NCBI GenBank assembly: GCA_023105745.1
Contig: JALGQZ010000001.1
Location: forward strand, 56,873,437 to 56,937,436
Source: Austropuccinia psidii
Lineage: Eukaryota; Basidiomycota; Pucciniomycetes; Pucciniales; Sphaerophragmiaceae
DNA: 64,000 nt
Direction of reading: 5' to 3'
Shown here: positions 24,301 to 35,475 of the stretch, in pieces
How the letters are laid out: each line of letters starts with the position of its first letter
Numbering within the stretch: the first letter of the stretch is position 1
Notes under the pieces: generated by a model
Told to the model about the DNA's origin: nothing
The model's input: the letters and a program-made list of their open reading frames with translations, nothing else
Databases searched by the model: none
Translations under genes and position numbers: made by a program

Positions 24301-27298
24301 GTGGTGGATAAGGTCTCTCAATGTTAAGAATGATGTCAACTTCATGACCAATAATTGCTCCCAGAGGTTCTTTGTCTGTAGCAAATGCTCCTTTGTGGTC
24401 ATACAAAAGGGAAGAAAGTTCATTTTCTTCTTTATAAGTCAGATGAAGGCTTATCTCAGCCTCATTCAACTGTTCAGACTTGAATTTTTCTAACTCTAAG
24501 TTGACTGGTGATACTTTGTTTACTGTAATTTGTCTTTTAAATGGTAAAAAGGCAAATTTCTGGCGCTTATTGTCCCCAATTGTAAAGTATCTGTCTTTGT
24601 TATTATGTAAATCTATCCCATACATGATCAAATAGTCATTTCCCAATATAAAATGGGTACTAGAGCAATTTTCCATAACAACAAATTCAACTGTGATCCT
24701 TAAATTCCCATTTATGTGTGGGAATATGACATTGGTCTCAAAGATTCCCAATTCTTTCATTGGGTTACTTGCACTGTTGAATTTTATACCATCAATTGGT
24801 AACAATTGGTCTTCAAAATTTGGCACACAAGTCTTAAGAAAGGATTTTCCAACACAAGAGCAGAAGGCTCCTGGGTCAAGCAAAAGTTTGGTGGGCTTGT
24901 TGTCAATTACCACTTCTGTTATACAGGAGTTACCAGCTGTATAACCTTTTCCTCTGTTTGGTTTTGTCTTCATAAGTTGTGCATCTTGAACTTTTGATAA
25001 ATCAACTTGACCATTGCTCAATTGTGGTAAGTGGGAATAAGATTCCATGATGTCAAAAGTGGCATTGATATTTTCTATATCTTTTGAAGATTCAGAAAAT
25101 ATGGATGACTTATCATCTGAATTGTCTTCAATTATGTCTTCTTTTTCAACATCTGGTTCCTTTTCAATGTCAATTTCATTGATTTTCCCCCTCTTTGGAC
25201 ATGTATTGGCTAAATGGGTGGTGCTTTGGCAAATATGGCATTTTCTGACTGTATCTGCAGATTTATATTTAATATTACCAGAATTTTCTTTGGGGTTTTT
25301 GTCCACAGAATCTTTCCAAGGTGTATTAAACCTTGTTTTGAGATTCACCCTACTAGAACCAATTTTGGTTCTAGTGGTTACTTCTTCTAGTATATTGATA
25401 ATATCTTCTGCTGAAGATTGTTCAGTAGTCCTGCTTTTGACAGCATGCTCTAAGTCACCTCCACATTGTCTCAGAATTTTTCTATGGATCATAAACTCTG
25501 ACATGTCAGGATATAATGCTGTTAATCTGTCCTTTTGTTGGCAAAACCATGGTAAATCTCTGTCTTTATCAGCATTAAATTTGGCAGATTCAAAGGCTGT
25601 TTCAACTTTAAACCTCCAAGCATCATTTGCCCATTTGTTGATGATTTGGGTTTTCCACCAAGTCCAACTCTGGTGTCCATGTGCTTGTCTTATTTTGATG
25701 TACCATCTGTGAGCTGATCTGGTAAACAAGGTGTTAAACCTGGCTGTTACCAATCTGTCTGGTAATTCAAAATCTTCTTTGATCATGTCAATACCTCTAA
25801 TGAATTCCATATGGTCATACTCTCCTTCACCACTGAAGTGAGGCCATTCTTTAAGTTTTGGAACTTCTTTCAAGAGTGCTTGGCCCATTGATGGTTCCAA
25901 GTTATGAAAAGAAGTGGATAATTCATTTTTTAATTGTGAATTATGAGGATCCAATACTTGTGGATTTGGAATTATTGTGCCCTCATTTTGATTTAGAGGT
26001 GTAGACATTCTTGGTAAGGTGTTCAGTATTTGTTCAATGTCATTCATTTTACTGTTGCTACACCTTTGGGAATTTCTGTATTCATGTTGGAAGCTTTGTA
26101 TTAAATTTATTACTTCAATTTTATACATGTCTTCCTTATGTGTCAGTTCTTGCCATAACTCTGTCTGTCTTGTATTATCAGCAGTGACTTGATTCAATTT
26201 CATTGATAATTTTGATACTTCTTCTTGTGAAGCATCAAAACACTTTTTCAAGGCAATGGTATATGTCTTTACTTCAGTAAATGAATTTGAAATGTCATCA
26301 AGGACTTTCTTGTTATCTGTTTTGATAATATTTATGGCTTGTTTAATTCTTGTTTCAATCATGTCATCAATATTGAATTTAGAATATTTATCTGTCAATT
26401 CTTTAATAATGGCAGATTGTTCATTTATTTTAATGTTAGAAGAATTGTCATTATTAGAATTTTTAATTGTTCTTAAAACTTTTTCAAAACACATAAGTGT
26501 TTCATTAATTTGGCACAGACTCAGGTTGTTTGTTTTAATGTTGTTACAAATGGTGTCATTTTTATCAGAAAGATGTTTTTTCACGTCATTTATAGCATTA
26601 TACAACTCTGGGATGGAATCAAATATGTCAGAAATCATTTCTGGAACCTTAATCTGGCTTCCTCCTTCTTCTGTAATTCCATCATGGTTCTGGCCATCTG
26701 AAATACATTTTCCATGGCATCCTGCTGAATCTTTGGGATTCTGTAGCCCTGGCTGTAAGGCTTTGGGGCTGGTGCCTTCCCTTTGCCCTTGTTTAGAGTT
26801 TGTGGCTGCTTTTTCACGTTGGAATTGCTGCTGCTGGCCACTGGGGCTGTTTTTGGCACTGGTTTGGGTGGTGGAGGGTTGTTTTTCCTCCATTCTAGTG
26901 TCAAAAGCATCATGTTTTTCTTCTCCATCAATGGATGCCATCCATTGAGCAATTTGCAAGTGTTGGGATGGCCCAAGAATTTTCTTACTGTCAGGTAAGA
27001 ATTCATGCAATTCTTCCACAGGTCTGCAAGGATCTGGTACTCCTTGAATTGAAGTGCATTGTTGTATGCACTGTGGCTGGCTTTGTATATGTCCACAGAG
27101 GCTTGTTGTGGCGGTGTAAGCTCTTTTTGAAGGTAAAATGGTATTATCAGCTTCAGAATGACCCATTTTAGTTGTTTGGAAGTCATCAACTGACCCTTTT
27201 CCTTCTGTACCTGGTTGGCCTCTGCCATAATCACGTCTATTACCTTTTTGGGAGCTGCTTGAGGGGTTGTAGCTGGCTCCTGATCTGGTTGAAGGCAT
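21374..27298 (-). CDS. Gag-Pol polyprotein of chromovirus, 1974 codons
   Basis: One open frame encodes a complete Ty3/Gypsy polyprotein. Positions from the 27298 ATG: low-complexity N-terminus (1-220); helical region (~225-410); Gag capsid-like domain (~480-640); CCHC zinc knuckle C687, C690, H695, C700; aspartic protease with DPGA at 808-811; reverse transcriptase with Asp1093 and YIDD 1156-1159; RNase H with catalytic Asp1305; integrase zinc-binding segment from His1539; integrase core D1609, D1671, E1707 (DD35E); GPY/F-like module (~1845-1900); chromodomain (~1930-1965). The chromodomain normally directs integration to histone-marked chromatin. Oddities are Pro instead of Ser/Thr in the protease motif, and another long frame overlapping codons 1-220. 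That frame raises the alternative start Met221 (26638), which would give 1754 residues. Intact and recent. Confidence 0.95.
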   Translation of the reverse strand: MPSTRSGASYNPSSSSQKGNRRDYGRGQPGTEGKGSVDDFQTTKMGHSEADNTILPSKRAYTATTSLCGHIQSQPQCIQQCTSIQGVPDPCRPVEELHEFLPDSKKILGPSQHLQIAQWMASIDGEEKHDAFDTRMEEKQPSTTQTSAKNSPSGQQQQFQREKAATNSKQGQREGTSPKALQPGLQNPKDSAGCHGKCISDGQNHDGITEEGGSQIKVPEMISDIFDSIPELYNAINDVKKHLSDKNDTICNNIKTNNLSLCQINETLMCFEKVLRTIKNSNNDNSSNIKINEQSAIIKELTDKYSKFNIDDMIETRIKQAINIIKTDNKKVLDDISNSFTEVKTYTIALKKCFDASQEEVSKLSMKLNQVTADNTRQTELWQELTHKEDMYKIEVINLIQSFQHEYRNSQRCSNSKMNDIEQILNTLPRMSTPLNQNEGTIIPNPQVLDPHNSQLKNELSTSFHNLEPSMGQALLKEVPKLKEWPHFSGEGEYDHMEFIRGIDMIKEDFELPDRLVTARFNTLFTRSAHRWYIKIRQAHGHQSWTWWKTQIINKWANDAWRFKVETAFESAKFNADKDRDLPWFCQQKDRLTALYPDMSEFMIHRKILRQCGGDLEHAVKSRTTEQSSAEDIINILEEVTTRTKIGSSRVNLKTRFNTPWKDSVDKNPKENSGNIKYKSADTVRKCHICQSTTHLANTCPKRGKINEIDIEKEPDVEKEDIIEDNSDDKSSIFSESSKDIENINATFDIMESYSHLPQLSNGQVDLSKVQDAQLMKTKPNRGKGYTAGNSCITEVVIDNKPTKLLLDPGAFCSCVGKSFLKTCVPNFEDQLLPIDGIKFNSASNPMKELGIFETNVIFPHINGNLRITVEFVVMENCSSTHFILGNDYLIMYGIDLHNNKDRYFTIGDNKRQKFAFLPFKRQITVNKVSPVNLELEKFKSEQLNEAEISLHLTYKEENELSSLLYDHKGAFATDKEPLGAIIGHEVDIILNIERPYPPLLRRPAYPASPKSGEALEIHIKELLDLGVIRKVGHNEEVEITTPVIVAWHNGKSRMVGDFRALNTYTVPDRYPIPKIQIALTQISQAVYITTMDALKGFHQNVVTPRARKYLRIIVHCGVYEYLRMPFGIKNAPSHFQRMMNEIFPEELSEGWLIIYIDDIIICSKTWEEHMYRLSRVLTKIQSVNMKISLKKCHFGFKELKALGHVVSGLSLGIDKNKVAAVLLRPMPQNKKEIQSFLGFAGYYRQHIKDFASIARPLYKLCDKDTVFEMTVDRVKAFESLREALTTAPLLLMPDFKLPFKLYIDASGDGLGAALHQVQIINDKPVEGPICFISRQIKPTEARYGASQMECLCLVWALEKLNYFLEGCVFEVITDCTAVKSLLNMKTPNRHMLRWQIAIQEYRGNMTIVHKDGNIHKNADGLSRWPLPNNIDNPAYVPEEASPQIPIEGISVTDLNTTFFEEVRNSYTQDMNCSILCQLLNKDCKDNSLIHALDEVWRKSYNEGRFHLLDGIIYHRTKHTCVMTVVDRSLINLVLKECHDSPFSGHLSEDRTREKVKTCIWWPMWQKDVAEYCKTCDRCQKANKSTGKRLGNMMKIQEPNRPWEIVHMDWVTGLPPGGDRSYNACLVIVDRFSKTPIFLPCHKDDTAMDTALLIWNRVVSWTGIFTNIISDRDPKFTSALWKNLHQLFGTKLSFSTAYHPQTDGLAERMIQTLEDMVRRFCAYGLEFKDCDGFTHDWCTLLPALELAYKTSIHASTNQTPAVLEKGWNPKLPQDSLRKDLIEIHPTAASFKGMLDKARKHAVRCMEDSFAYAKDKWDKSHATPDFKVGDLVLVSTTNFNNIKGCKKLKDSFAGPFVIKALHGENAVEVELSEELSNKHPTFLVSLIKPYKSSDAEKFPLRNKVPQVIPPIETSVTKKITKVLKERKLRTKKVREYLVRYSDPTCEDEWLEEKDIPEATKILRRFRHTRNTNITK
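26635..27279 (-). CDS. Candidate hidden first ORF overlapping gag-pol (Gag-like accessory, +1 frame)
   Basis: A second frame, offset +1 from gag-pol, is open from 27300 to a TGA at 26637-26635. It has 199 codons from the GTG at 27234; its first ATG is 27228. Its product looks more protein-like than the overlapping gag-pol N-terminus. It has a helical, aromatic-containing half ([20 protein letters not shown]), a proline/lysine linker and a Met/Gln/Glu-rich helix at the end. A CAG acceptor at 27282-27280 lets it join in frame to the leader exon at 27545-27349. Its TGA overlaps the gag-pol-frame ATG (26638) as ATGA. I recognise no domain. It may be structural (Gag-like) or a nucleic-acid-binding factor. 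It could be a chance open frame, but length, composition and junctions argue against that. Confidence 0.5.
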   Translation of the reverse strand, partial: EPATTPQAAPKKVIDVIMAEANQVQKEKGQLMTSKQLKWVILKLIIPFYLQKELTPPQQASVDIYKASHSAYNNALQFKEYQILADLWKNCMNSYLTVRKFLGHPNTCKLLNGWHPLMEKKNMMLLTLEWRKNNPPPPKPVPKTAPVASSSNSNVKKQPQTLNKGKGKAPAPKPYSQGYRIPKIQQDAMENVFQMARTMMELQKKEEARLRFQK

Positions 27299-27348
27299 AA
27301 TTATGGTTAAAAAGGCTTAAAATAGTATTTTTACGTCAAAAAACTTAC
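27280..27348 (-). other. Candidate 69-nt intron in chromovirus leader
   Basis: On the - strand GTAAGT begins at 27348 and an acceptor CAG ends at 27280. The intervening sequence holds a T-rich stretch and TTTTTAACC as a possible branch region. Its removal joins the leader frame (27545-27349) to the frame at 27279-26635 without a shift and removes two stop codons (27333-27331 and 27303-27301). An alternative acceptor ends at 27285 but breaks the frame in this copy. The gag-pol ATG at 27298 lies inside this intron, so a spliced RNA would lack it. Confidence 0.45.
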
Positions 27349-27545
27349 TATTGGCCAAATTTTAGCTTTCTGAAGGGTATTACTTATGTCCAAGTTAATT
27401 AATTCAGAAGATATTGGTTCAGGCTGGTTATTTTGAGTCACAATAACAGTGCTATTATGATCAGAATTGACAGTACTGGCAGGGATAATGCTGGTTACTG
27501 TTGAGGCTGTTTCAATGTTTTCTTGTCTTACCACGTTGTCAGACA
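27349..27545 (-). CDS. Candidate ATG-less leader exon of chromovirus
   Basis: A 65-codon stretch open on the - strand, Ser/Thr/Asn/Val-rich (TASTVTSIIPASTVNSD), containing no ATG. It is preceded by a good acceptor (ATTAATTTTAG ending at 27546) and ends at a GTAAGT donor (27348). This pattern fits an internal coding exon whose initiator lies further upstream, perhaps in or near the 5' LTR; I could not identify that exon. The upstream 27546-27769 stretch is very AT-rich and intron-like. It is in the same frame as the candidate ORF 27279-26635. Confidence 0.4.
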
Positions 27546-27754
27546 CTAAAATTAATGAAAAAGCCAATTAATTAAGTAAAAAAAAGGATATTTCAAAAAA
27601 AGAAATAAAAATTTAAGCCTCACTTATAATATGAAAAAAATTATTTTTTATGGATTTTTTGAATTATAAGTATTTTTTATATGTTTTTAAATTTTTCAAT
27701 ATAAGAAAAAAGATTTAAAAAGAGTAAAAAAATATGTCACAGGTAAAATATCAC

Positions 27755-27769
27755 GGCTGGGCCCCCAAA
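27755..27769 (-). promoter_or_regulatory. Candidate primer-binding site of chromovirus
   Basis: Directly adjacent to the 5' LTR the - strand reads TTTGGGGGCCCAGCC. TGG two bases from the LTR edge is the normal place for pairing with a tRNA CCA end. A near-copy occurs at 3429-3456 in an unrelated-LTR element. The tRNA is not identified. Confidence 0.5.
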
Positions 27770-29598
27770 TGTAAGGTGTGGATATGAAACTTTGATTAAA
27801 AATCAAGTACTTTTCCTGTCCTCAAAATTTGTATAAGGTAAAAATCAATTAAAAATAGTATGAAATATTATTTTTAAGAGAAAACACGCCAATTTTATTG
27901 TTTATAACTTTATTAGTATAAAACAATAATATTATAAAAATTTATTGTTTTACCAACAATAAAAATTTATCCCAAAAATACTCTACAAGAGATATTTTAA
28001 GGCTACAAAAGAAATTTCTTCAAGAGCAATTTCAATTGGAATTAATTGAGCAAAGAACTGCAAGCAATTAATTAAAGAACAAAGTCTTTAAAAAGAATAT
28101 TAAAGAGAAAACACGCCCAAAAGTGACCAGAGTGAATTTGGAAACAAAGTGACAAAGTTTACAGTGATGAAAGATGCTTTAATTCACTTTTGGGGTGGTT
28201 CAGGGGTAAAAATGATTATAAGAGTTACAAACAATGATTATAATGATTTTTTCACGTGGTTAAAAGGATTAAAATTATTTAAAAGTGGTGGTTGGAATCT
28301 TTTATTGATTGGTTTAACAGTTTTAAACTAATTAATAAAAGGAAAAGATTCTAACATGAAGAGAAAAGTGGGGCAAAGAAGACATTCTTTTATAGCCATC
28401 AATTCTCTTGCTCCAAAAGTAAAATTTACTCTTTTCAGTCGTGAAAAACACTCTGACAACAGAAAAGCCAATTATGGCATCATTGAACCCTGGTTTAGAC
28501 CAAAAAGGGCTGGTTTAAGCCATTTTTAGCCATTTTAGACCCTTAAATCAGCCATTACTATAGCAATACCAGGCCTAGAGCCTTCAAAACACGTCAGAAT
28601 GTGTGTCAGAGGCGTAGAAACCAGTTAAAACTGTTTTTATTATGATTGTTTTATCTTAAGGGTAGTTTTACCCTCTTGGCAACAGCTAAAACTACCCCAG
28701 TTGGTATCAAAACCTCATCATCAATTGAGTCCACAGACCCTGTAACTCAATTCCAGGCCAAAAATGATGAACTTTTGCGTGAATTTTGACATCCCACGCC
28801 TGTCAGCAAGGATTTTGGGGGTCTAGCTCCCCCTTAGAGCTGGAGTTCCTTTTCCCCCCCAAATTTAATCTTTCCAATTTATTTTTCCTTTAATTCCTCA
28901 TCATGTATTATACTTATGATTTACATATGTAATTCAATTCAATTGTACAGTACAATACAGTAATAATTGACCCCTCATATGTAAATCAAAGTTCACTTAT
29001 GTAATACATGCGCACATTTTGACATTTCAATTGAATTCAATTGAAAATACTTCAATTCCTCATAACTTCTAAACTAAACACAACACCTCAATTTTAACAC
29101 AAAAATTGATGGTTAACACCACATGTGGTGTGAATTAAATTAAAGTTTTGAGGATTTTCAACTTTTGTATTGAAAATACTAAAAACTTAATTTAAGCTTA
29201 TTTAGAGTTGAGTTACAAGAATTTCACTCAGAGGTGACCCCACCTGATTTTTTATGAGGAATCCAATGGTGAAATAAATTTTATATGTTTATTTATTGGA
29301 TAAAAAGTTATAATAAATTTTATTTAACTTTTTTCCAAATTTATTTATTTTCTCACAATTTTGTTAAAGTTTCATTTTTACTTAATTTTTTCAAGTATAA
29401 ATGTAATTTTACATTTACAAAATTTTAATGTATTTTTTATTTTTAAATTATAATTAATTTTTTATTTTTAATATAATTTTATATTTATATTTTTATTTTT
29501 ATTTTAATAATATAAATAAATTTATTTTATTTATATTAATATGTTATTTTTTATATTTGTGGTCTTTTGGGTATATGAAATTACCTCTAAGGCTCACA
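27770..29598 (-). repeat. 5' LTR of chromovirus (1829 bp)
   Basis: Same ends and length as 19521-21349. On the - strand it supplies the promoter. A TATAAAAG box lies at 28394-28387, about 1.2 kb into the LTR, leaving some 600 bases of R-U5 before the leader. A 60-codon + strand frame (28149-28331) is broken in the other LTR, so it is not coding. Confidence 0.95.
28387..28394 (-). promoter_or_regulatory. TATA box of chromovirus 5' LTR
   Basis: TATAAAAG on the - strand, in the element's transcribed direction. It is conserved in the 3' LTR (20145-20138). It is the only good TATA box I noticed in the LTR. Transcription start would be expected a few tens of bases to the left. Confidence 0.4.
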
Positions 29599-29603
29599 GT
29601 TAA

Positions 29604-32020
29604 CTGGAATCACATAGAAAATGGGGTAAATCTTTGAAAATTCACTTCAAAGAAAATTCTTAATGAGTTACCATAATCCTTTCAGTGCTAAGAGATAAAT
29701 TTCTCATCTTTTAAAATAAAAGGCATTTTGAGTTCACCCTCTTCATTGAAAGTTATCTTTGCACTTCATTTTTGATAGTTCCATATTTATTACCGAATCC
29801 CCAAAATTTCAAAGCAAATACAATATTTGATGGAGTTTCCAATAGAATTGCTTAATTTGAGGAAAGAACTATAATCTTTAATAAGAGATTATTTACAGTT
29901 GAAAATTAATTATATCTTAAACATGAATGGATTAGTATCCATGTGAAATTTTATAATCATTCAATCAAGATAATTTTACCTTATAACAAGTGAGTTAATC
30001 ATAAACTAAAAACATTCATTCTTAGTGAGCTTCTTGAAGGCTTAAAAGATGCCTTTTTTTCATTATATTCATCAATACCATGAAGTGAGATCATTATATA
30101 ATTGATGTAATGTACTTTATTATCAATAATATGTATCTGAAGCATTTGAAAGCTCAAGTATGATCCATAGAATGATGAAATAAAAGCATATCACCATTTC
30201 CACAGGTATTTTAGCTACATGTAGTTTATTCTTGATATTTTTATCACCTTTTACTATTCAAAACCAGAATTAATCCATCAAAAACCCTTGGAAATACTTT
30301 TCAAGGTAATCTTTTGGATCATTTGTGAGTTTTTTAATCACTTTGCGAACTCTTTTTTCTGAATTATGTAGCTTTCTTCAAGAATAGAATTCAATTCCTC
30401 TTGAAAATATAAGTGTTATTCAAAAATAACTTATATTAATTTTATGAAGGTGTTTCATCATTACATACCTCTTGGGATTGGTTCTAGTAGAAAATTACTG
30501 CATATTTTGCAGTATGTGGAAAGCAAAGGAGCTGACAAACAGTTTATTTATTTCTTTTTACTCATTGAAAATTTTTATTTTATATCAAATACTAAAATTA
30601 ATATTTTTCATTATTGATAGTACTATTTTCAAAATACTTCAGAGGAAAATCTTTCAATATATCTTCTCATAGTAAAAAAACATTATTATTTGAATTGATC
30701 CAAGTCCTCTTTCATTCTGGATAATTTCTTTCCATGGAGTTCAAAATAGTATAGGGGATAGCCAGTAATTTACACAAAGGGAAATAGCTGGGCTTTTGGG
30801 TTCATCTTTCCCTTTTAAATTTGATGCATCAATAAATGATAGCTTCGTTCAGCTCTCAGCTTTGGGGGTTAACTTATTATTGAAAATGACCAGAAATTCC
30901 CAGAATATCACCCTTGTTAATCTCAATTAAAACATTTATTGTATTTCATTTTTCCAGAGAATCCTATAGTTAAGATTCAAACTCAAGAGTAGAAAGAAAT
31001 AAACATAAACTCAACATTCCTCCAGAATTGAATGGGACAGGTTTATATTTAGAGAGATTTATTCAGTGATATGTGAAGTTAGAATAGTTCTCTGGAGTTT
31101 TGAACAGAAGCCTCAAGTTCTGGTAAATTTATGGCCATGATATCTTTCAAAAAGCTTCTTAGGGCTTGATAAGCTTTCTTTCCATTGGACATTTTGATCA
31201 AAAAATGAAATATTCAATAATAAAATTGGGAAAACCTTCATGGATTAATACTCCTGACACAAGATTAAAATATAATTTTGTTTCATTTTCAATAATTAAA
31301 CTTATTCAGATTCTTTTATTTCCTGGTAAAATTAGAAAAATCTCACAAAACCCATAATTTAAGCTAGGGGTATCTATTTTCAGAGAAGTTTTTATTCGTT
31401 TTGATAAATTAGTGAGAATAGATTTAAGTTCTTAGCTCACCTATTGACTCGAAAATACTTTATTAATGTTTTATTTATGGAGAGATACAAACTCTGACCT
31501 TTCTATCAGTCATTTCATGGTCATCATTGTGTTTGTGTGTCCTGGTTGGGGTGAATTTCTGTAGAAAGGGTTTTCCATATTTCATTTTTCAAGGAGCCAT
31601 AATAATCAATTAAGAGGGTCAAGAAGAGAAGATTGAAATCAGGGAGCTATTTGAATATTCTGAGTTTGTTCAAAAATGATTGACTTGATTATAAAAAGAA
31701 TGTATATTGAGATAAAAGATGGGCTTTCATAGTGATGGTCCGTAGCCAATTACTTTATTATAGCTATAAAAGTAAATACTAATATATTTACTTAAGTTGA
31801 AATGCAATAAAAGGGAAATCTACAAGGAAGAATATCTAATATGAATAGCAATACTAAATGTAGCTTTTAATTATCTTTGTAGAGCTCCCTTGTTAATCAT
31901 TTTGCATATCTGATAAATAAACAAACATTAAAATTAGCAAAACATAATTCAATGAAAAATATATCCCAAGAGGAGGGAAGATTGAGTTTCATAGTAAGAT
32001 TATTTATAAGCTTGCACAGG
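29604..32020. other. Continuation of family A repeat, then AT-rich DNA
   Basis: The first ~100 bases continue the family A copy interrupted at 19520 (CATAGAAAATGGGGTAA, CCTTTCAG). After about 29720 no homology within the window is clear. Frames at 30472-30672 and 31166-31357 are Ile/Phe/Lys-rich chance ORFs. No gene is seen. Confidence 0.4.
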
Positions 32021-35000
32021 CTTTGTATCAAGGCTGTCATCTTGGTTATTCCAGCCAGTTTGACCCAGCTTAAAACGCAGGAAAACCCACTGTGAACTAT
32101 TCAGTCCCAGATTGTGACCGCGTTTTTGATCAGACACCAAACTGACCAATCAAAAACGTTCCGGCAACCTATTTGGCTTCAACTGCAAATGGTTCAATGT
32201 GCAAGTGGCCAAACCATATTTCTTCAACAAAATTTCGCGACAGCATCTCCACCTCCACACTATCCTTGTCCTTCCTTTATCCTACAGTTTAGCTTCTTTT
32301 TTGCAATCTGAACCTGTCACTTGCTTGTTCTCAGAGCCTCAGTCAAATTAATATCCCCAAACAAACATTTGACCTATAACATTGCTACGTAACCTTAATA
32401 ACTTCCATCACTTACCAATAATCTCCTCTCGGATTATAAATACAACCTCCATGGCCCCAATTCAGCACATCAACCCCCTCCTGTTCATCTCAGATACGCT
32501 TGCTGAAAGCGAGACATCCACTCCCAATTCAAACATGCCAAATCTCACCTCTAGCAACTCACTTTTAGGCCAACAAGAAACATGACATGTGTGCAACGCT
32601 GGTCTGTATCAAACCATGATCTCAGACAATGAATCATTGGAGGAATATGATATTGGCGATGAAGACTATTTTGTAACAGAGGGCAATGGCTTAGGTATGG
32701 ATGATTTGACCCCCCCCCCAAAAGAGCACAATCTTTGGTGAAGAGGAGATGGATATGATCCAATGTGTATGATTATTATGAAGTGAGTCGCGAGCTTCAG
32801 ATCAAGGTAACTCCTTTGCTTACAATTCATGTATTTGTATTTGGGATCCAAACAGAAGTTGAATCCCAATGGTGAATGGATCGAATCAAAGGGGAACTTT
32901 AGATTCACCTACAAATTTTGCCATTGCAGGTGAGTGTGGAATACTTTGAGAAAGCTTACCAGCTCAATTCTGATGCCTTACTTTTTGTAGTGTCAAGCTG
33001 GCCATAATCATTCACAATACATCCAACCTCAACAAACACAGAGGACAATGTTGTGGGCATTTCAATGTGTGGTCTACTAAAGCCTCTGGTGCGGTTGATC
33101 CAAACATGGGGCCAAGCTTGCAGCAGAAGAACAATAATCCATCCTCAACCAACTCATTGAAGGGCTAGTTGCAATTCAGGTATCATTTTCTATTTTCGAA
33201 TCGCCTCGATTACGCAGTGTTTTGCAACAATTGGCACTAAACTTCCACTGGCCCAAATGCTGATTGGTGGAACAGACTGCCTTACAATTGTAATTAAAAC
33301 GCAAGGATTGTCTATTACAAGAGGTCAATGACTTACCATCAGACACCCTGCTGTGTGGGGAAATTGACTTTTGTACCACAAAAGACCAGAGAGAGAGAGT
33401 TATTCAGCCATTGTTTTGCAATGGATCAATCTGGTTGATTAAAACTTTCATAAGAGCATTGTCTATTTTGAAGTAAGTCCTTCACAATGATATTAAGCGC
33501 CCTCTGCATGCTTCAAAACTGACGCAAATCACAGTCACTTCATGGGCCTCACTCAGGTGAGGCCTTAGCATGGAGCCTGTGGGAGGCTTTGTCCAAACGG
33601 GGGATGATCAAGCGACTATATAGTATTAAGGGTGATAATGCAGGCAACAATGTCTCCCTGATGTCCCAAATGCAATGCCAGTTCCCTGGGATTGAGATCA
33701 AAGATTCCATTGATGCACATGTCACGTCCTCAATTTAGTCGCCAAGGACTTTTTGTTATACATGGGCCAGCTTACCAATGAGGATTATGATTTCTTTGAT
33801 GACTACCTTTCCACTACCAGTAACTCAATTGAAGACAGCAACAACAACATAGGATTAAAAGACAACCAAGGTAAGCCCTAGTGTCTCCTCTCATATGTCA
33901 CCCAATTCTCCCCTGTCATCAGCATCCATTAAAGCCGTTAAGCGCAACTCAGGGCGACCACTCAAAAAAAGAAAGACTCACGTGTTAAACCAAGCAACAC
34001 TTGAAACGCAAGATAAATCAAGTGACCTAGCTGTGATAATGGGCAGGCATATTTCAGAGGCATCTAAACAAGATATTGACGAACTTGGAACTGTTCTGAG
34101 GCCTCCAGGTATGCACATTAAATATTCTTTTTATGATACTATTTTGAGTGCTGACTTAGGCTCGGTGCAGGCAAAAAAACAATTGTGCATCTGTTGCAAG
34201 ACTTATGTACTCATATTTGGGGCTCAAGCAAACAACGGGATTTATTTATTGAGGCACGCAACAAGACTTGAGATCCTCCATTATTACCCATCAGTATTCC
34301 AATGATGCGATGGAATTTCTTTTTAAAACAAATACAATGAGCCCATCAATTGAAACTTTCAATTCAAATTTATACTAACATGCCCCAGACCAACAAATAC
34401 CACTTAACCGAAGAAGCTTGGAGCGCCATGGAATACATGGAGCCCATCCTTCAGATTTTCAATCAAGCATGCAATGTATTTCAAAGCAAAGCACCTTCAA
34501 AACACCTTGTGCTTTCATATTACCAGGTAATACTCAATCGGCTCACTCATTATGCAAGCAAGAGCCCCCATTTGTGGAGGCGAGCATGGGAAGTTAAAGA
34601 AATATTACAAATATGAAATGGCCAACAACAACTCCCTCATTGCCACACTTTTAAACCCAAAATACTGTGAGGGGATCTTCAAGCAAATGGGGGTCCCCCC
34701 ACATTGAGCCAAAGAGGTCATCGCTATATTAGCATGCAAGTGTTCAACGTTGGCTCAAAACAAGAGATCAGGCGGGGTCACAGGAGATTGAGAATCATCA
34801 GCAGACAACCTCAGCAAGCTTGAGACATTCGATCTACTCAAGCACCTGAAACAGCCCCCCCATCGAGGCGACGTATGATGTGCTTCACTCGCAGGATGAT
34901 GAAGTGACATCTTATTTACAGAATACCCACCCCATGACCAAGGGGGAGCACATATTGGACTATTGGAAGGTAAGTCTTGCCGCTTTCTAGTCAATAGGCT

Positions 35001-35475
35001 TGAACCAGCTCACTCATGTGTGAATCTAGCCCCAGATCATTTCACAAAACTTTCCAAATTTAGGGAAGGTTGCACTAAGGTATTTGAGTATCCCTGCTTC
35101 TTTGGCTTCAGTGGAGAGGGTTTTTTCTCACAGTGGCCGACTTAAATTCCCAACAAGGGCTTCATTGGGCTCCAGGACTATAGCACACTTGACCTGTCTG
35201 AAGGAGAGGCTCAATGATGAGTGCCCCCTGTTCTGAGTTATGTGGCGCACTTGGGTTTGGCAGTTTGCTTTTTGTTTAGTTTTATAAAAGTTGTTGTACA
35301 AAGATTCTTATTTCAGTACCGCGTTGTTAACTAAAAGATATGGACTGAGACTGAATACCACGTATTCAGTCTCAGACTTAGTAATTACATGCAAATTATG
35401 AGAACTTTCGGCTGCGGCCTTATCGGGTCAGACCCAGAACTGCTTTTGGACCACATATCCAGCCTTGCTTTGTAT
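32021..35475 (+). mobile_element. hAT DNA transposon with intact ends (3439 bp element + 8 bp TSD)
   Basis: Element 32029-35467 is bounded by inverted ends CAAGGCTGTCAT (left) and CAAGGCTGGATAT (right, reverse complement), and flanked by the exact 8 bp duplication CTTTGTAT (32021-32028 and 35468-35475), which is the hAT signature. It carries a transposase gene on the + strand. CpG is common in it (ACCGCG, TTCGCG), unlike the neighbouring retroelement relics. Confidence 0.88.
32451..35236 (+). pseudogene. hAT transposase (BED finger, RNase H-like core, dimerisation domain), disrupted
   Basis: Starts at ATG 32451 and ends at TGA 35234-35236. A BED-type zinc finger spans an intron (FCHC before a GTGAGT at ~32931, then TSNLNKHRGQC after TTTTTGTAG at ~32991). 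The core has GDNAGNN (~33632) and the segment AKDFLLYMGQLTNEDYDFFDDYL (~33750), ending at a GTAAGC donor (33871). A basic linker follows at ~33940. Further on are WGSSKQR (~34218), a degenerate RWN (~34310), and the C-terminal dimerisation motif ASVERVFSHSGRL (~35108). Breaks include a TGA at 32583-32585, frame changes near 34190 and in-frame stops near 34270 and 34690. The element is therefore non-autonomous today. It would move DNA by cut-and-paste if supplied with active transposase. Confidence 0.85.

Larger units (their letters stand above)
19516..29603 (-). mobile_element. Complete chromovirus (Ty3/Gypsy LTR retrotransposon), family C
   Basis: This is a full-length element on the - strand. 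It has a 5' LTR (27770-29598), candidate PBS, leader, gag-pol frame (27298-21374), polypurine tract (21350-21361) and 3' LTR (19521-21349). It is flanked by the direct repeat GTTAA (19516-19520 and 29599-29603), the 5 bp duplication typical of Gypsy integrases. The LTRs are equal in length (1829 bp). I counted about 14 substitutions by eye and no indel, so insertion is recent. The coding frame has no internal stop. All enzymatic domains are present and the C-terminus is a chromodomain, defining a chromovirus. It may still be capable of movement. Confidence 0.95.

Noticed and set aside
21387..26948. Many + strand ORFs opposite gag-pol (up to 230 codons)
   Set aside because: Antisense shadows of an intact, motif-verified coding frame.
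28149..28331. 60-codon + strand ORF inside the chromovirus 5' LTR
   Set aside because: The near-identical 3' LTR copy has a stop in the same frame, so it is not maintained.
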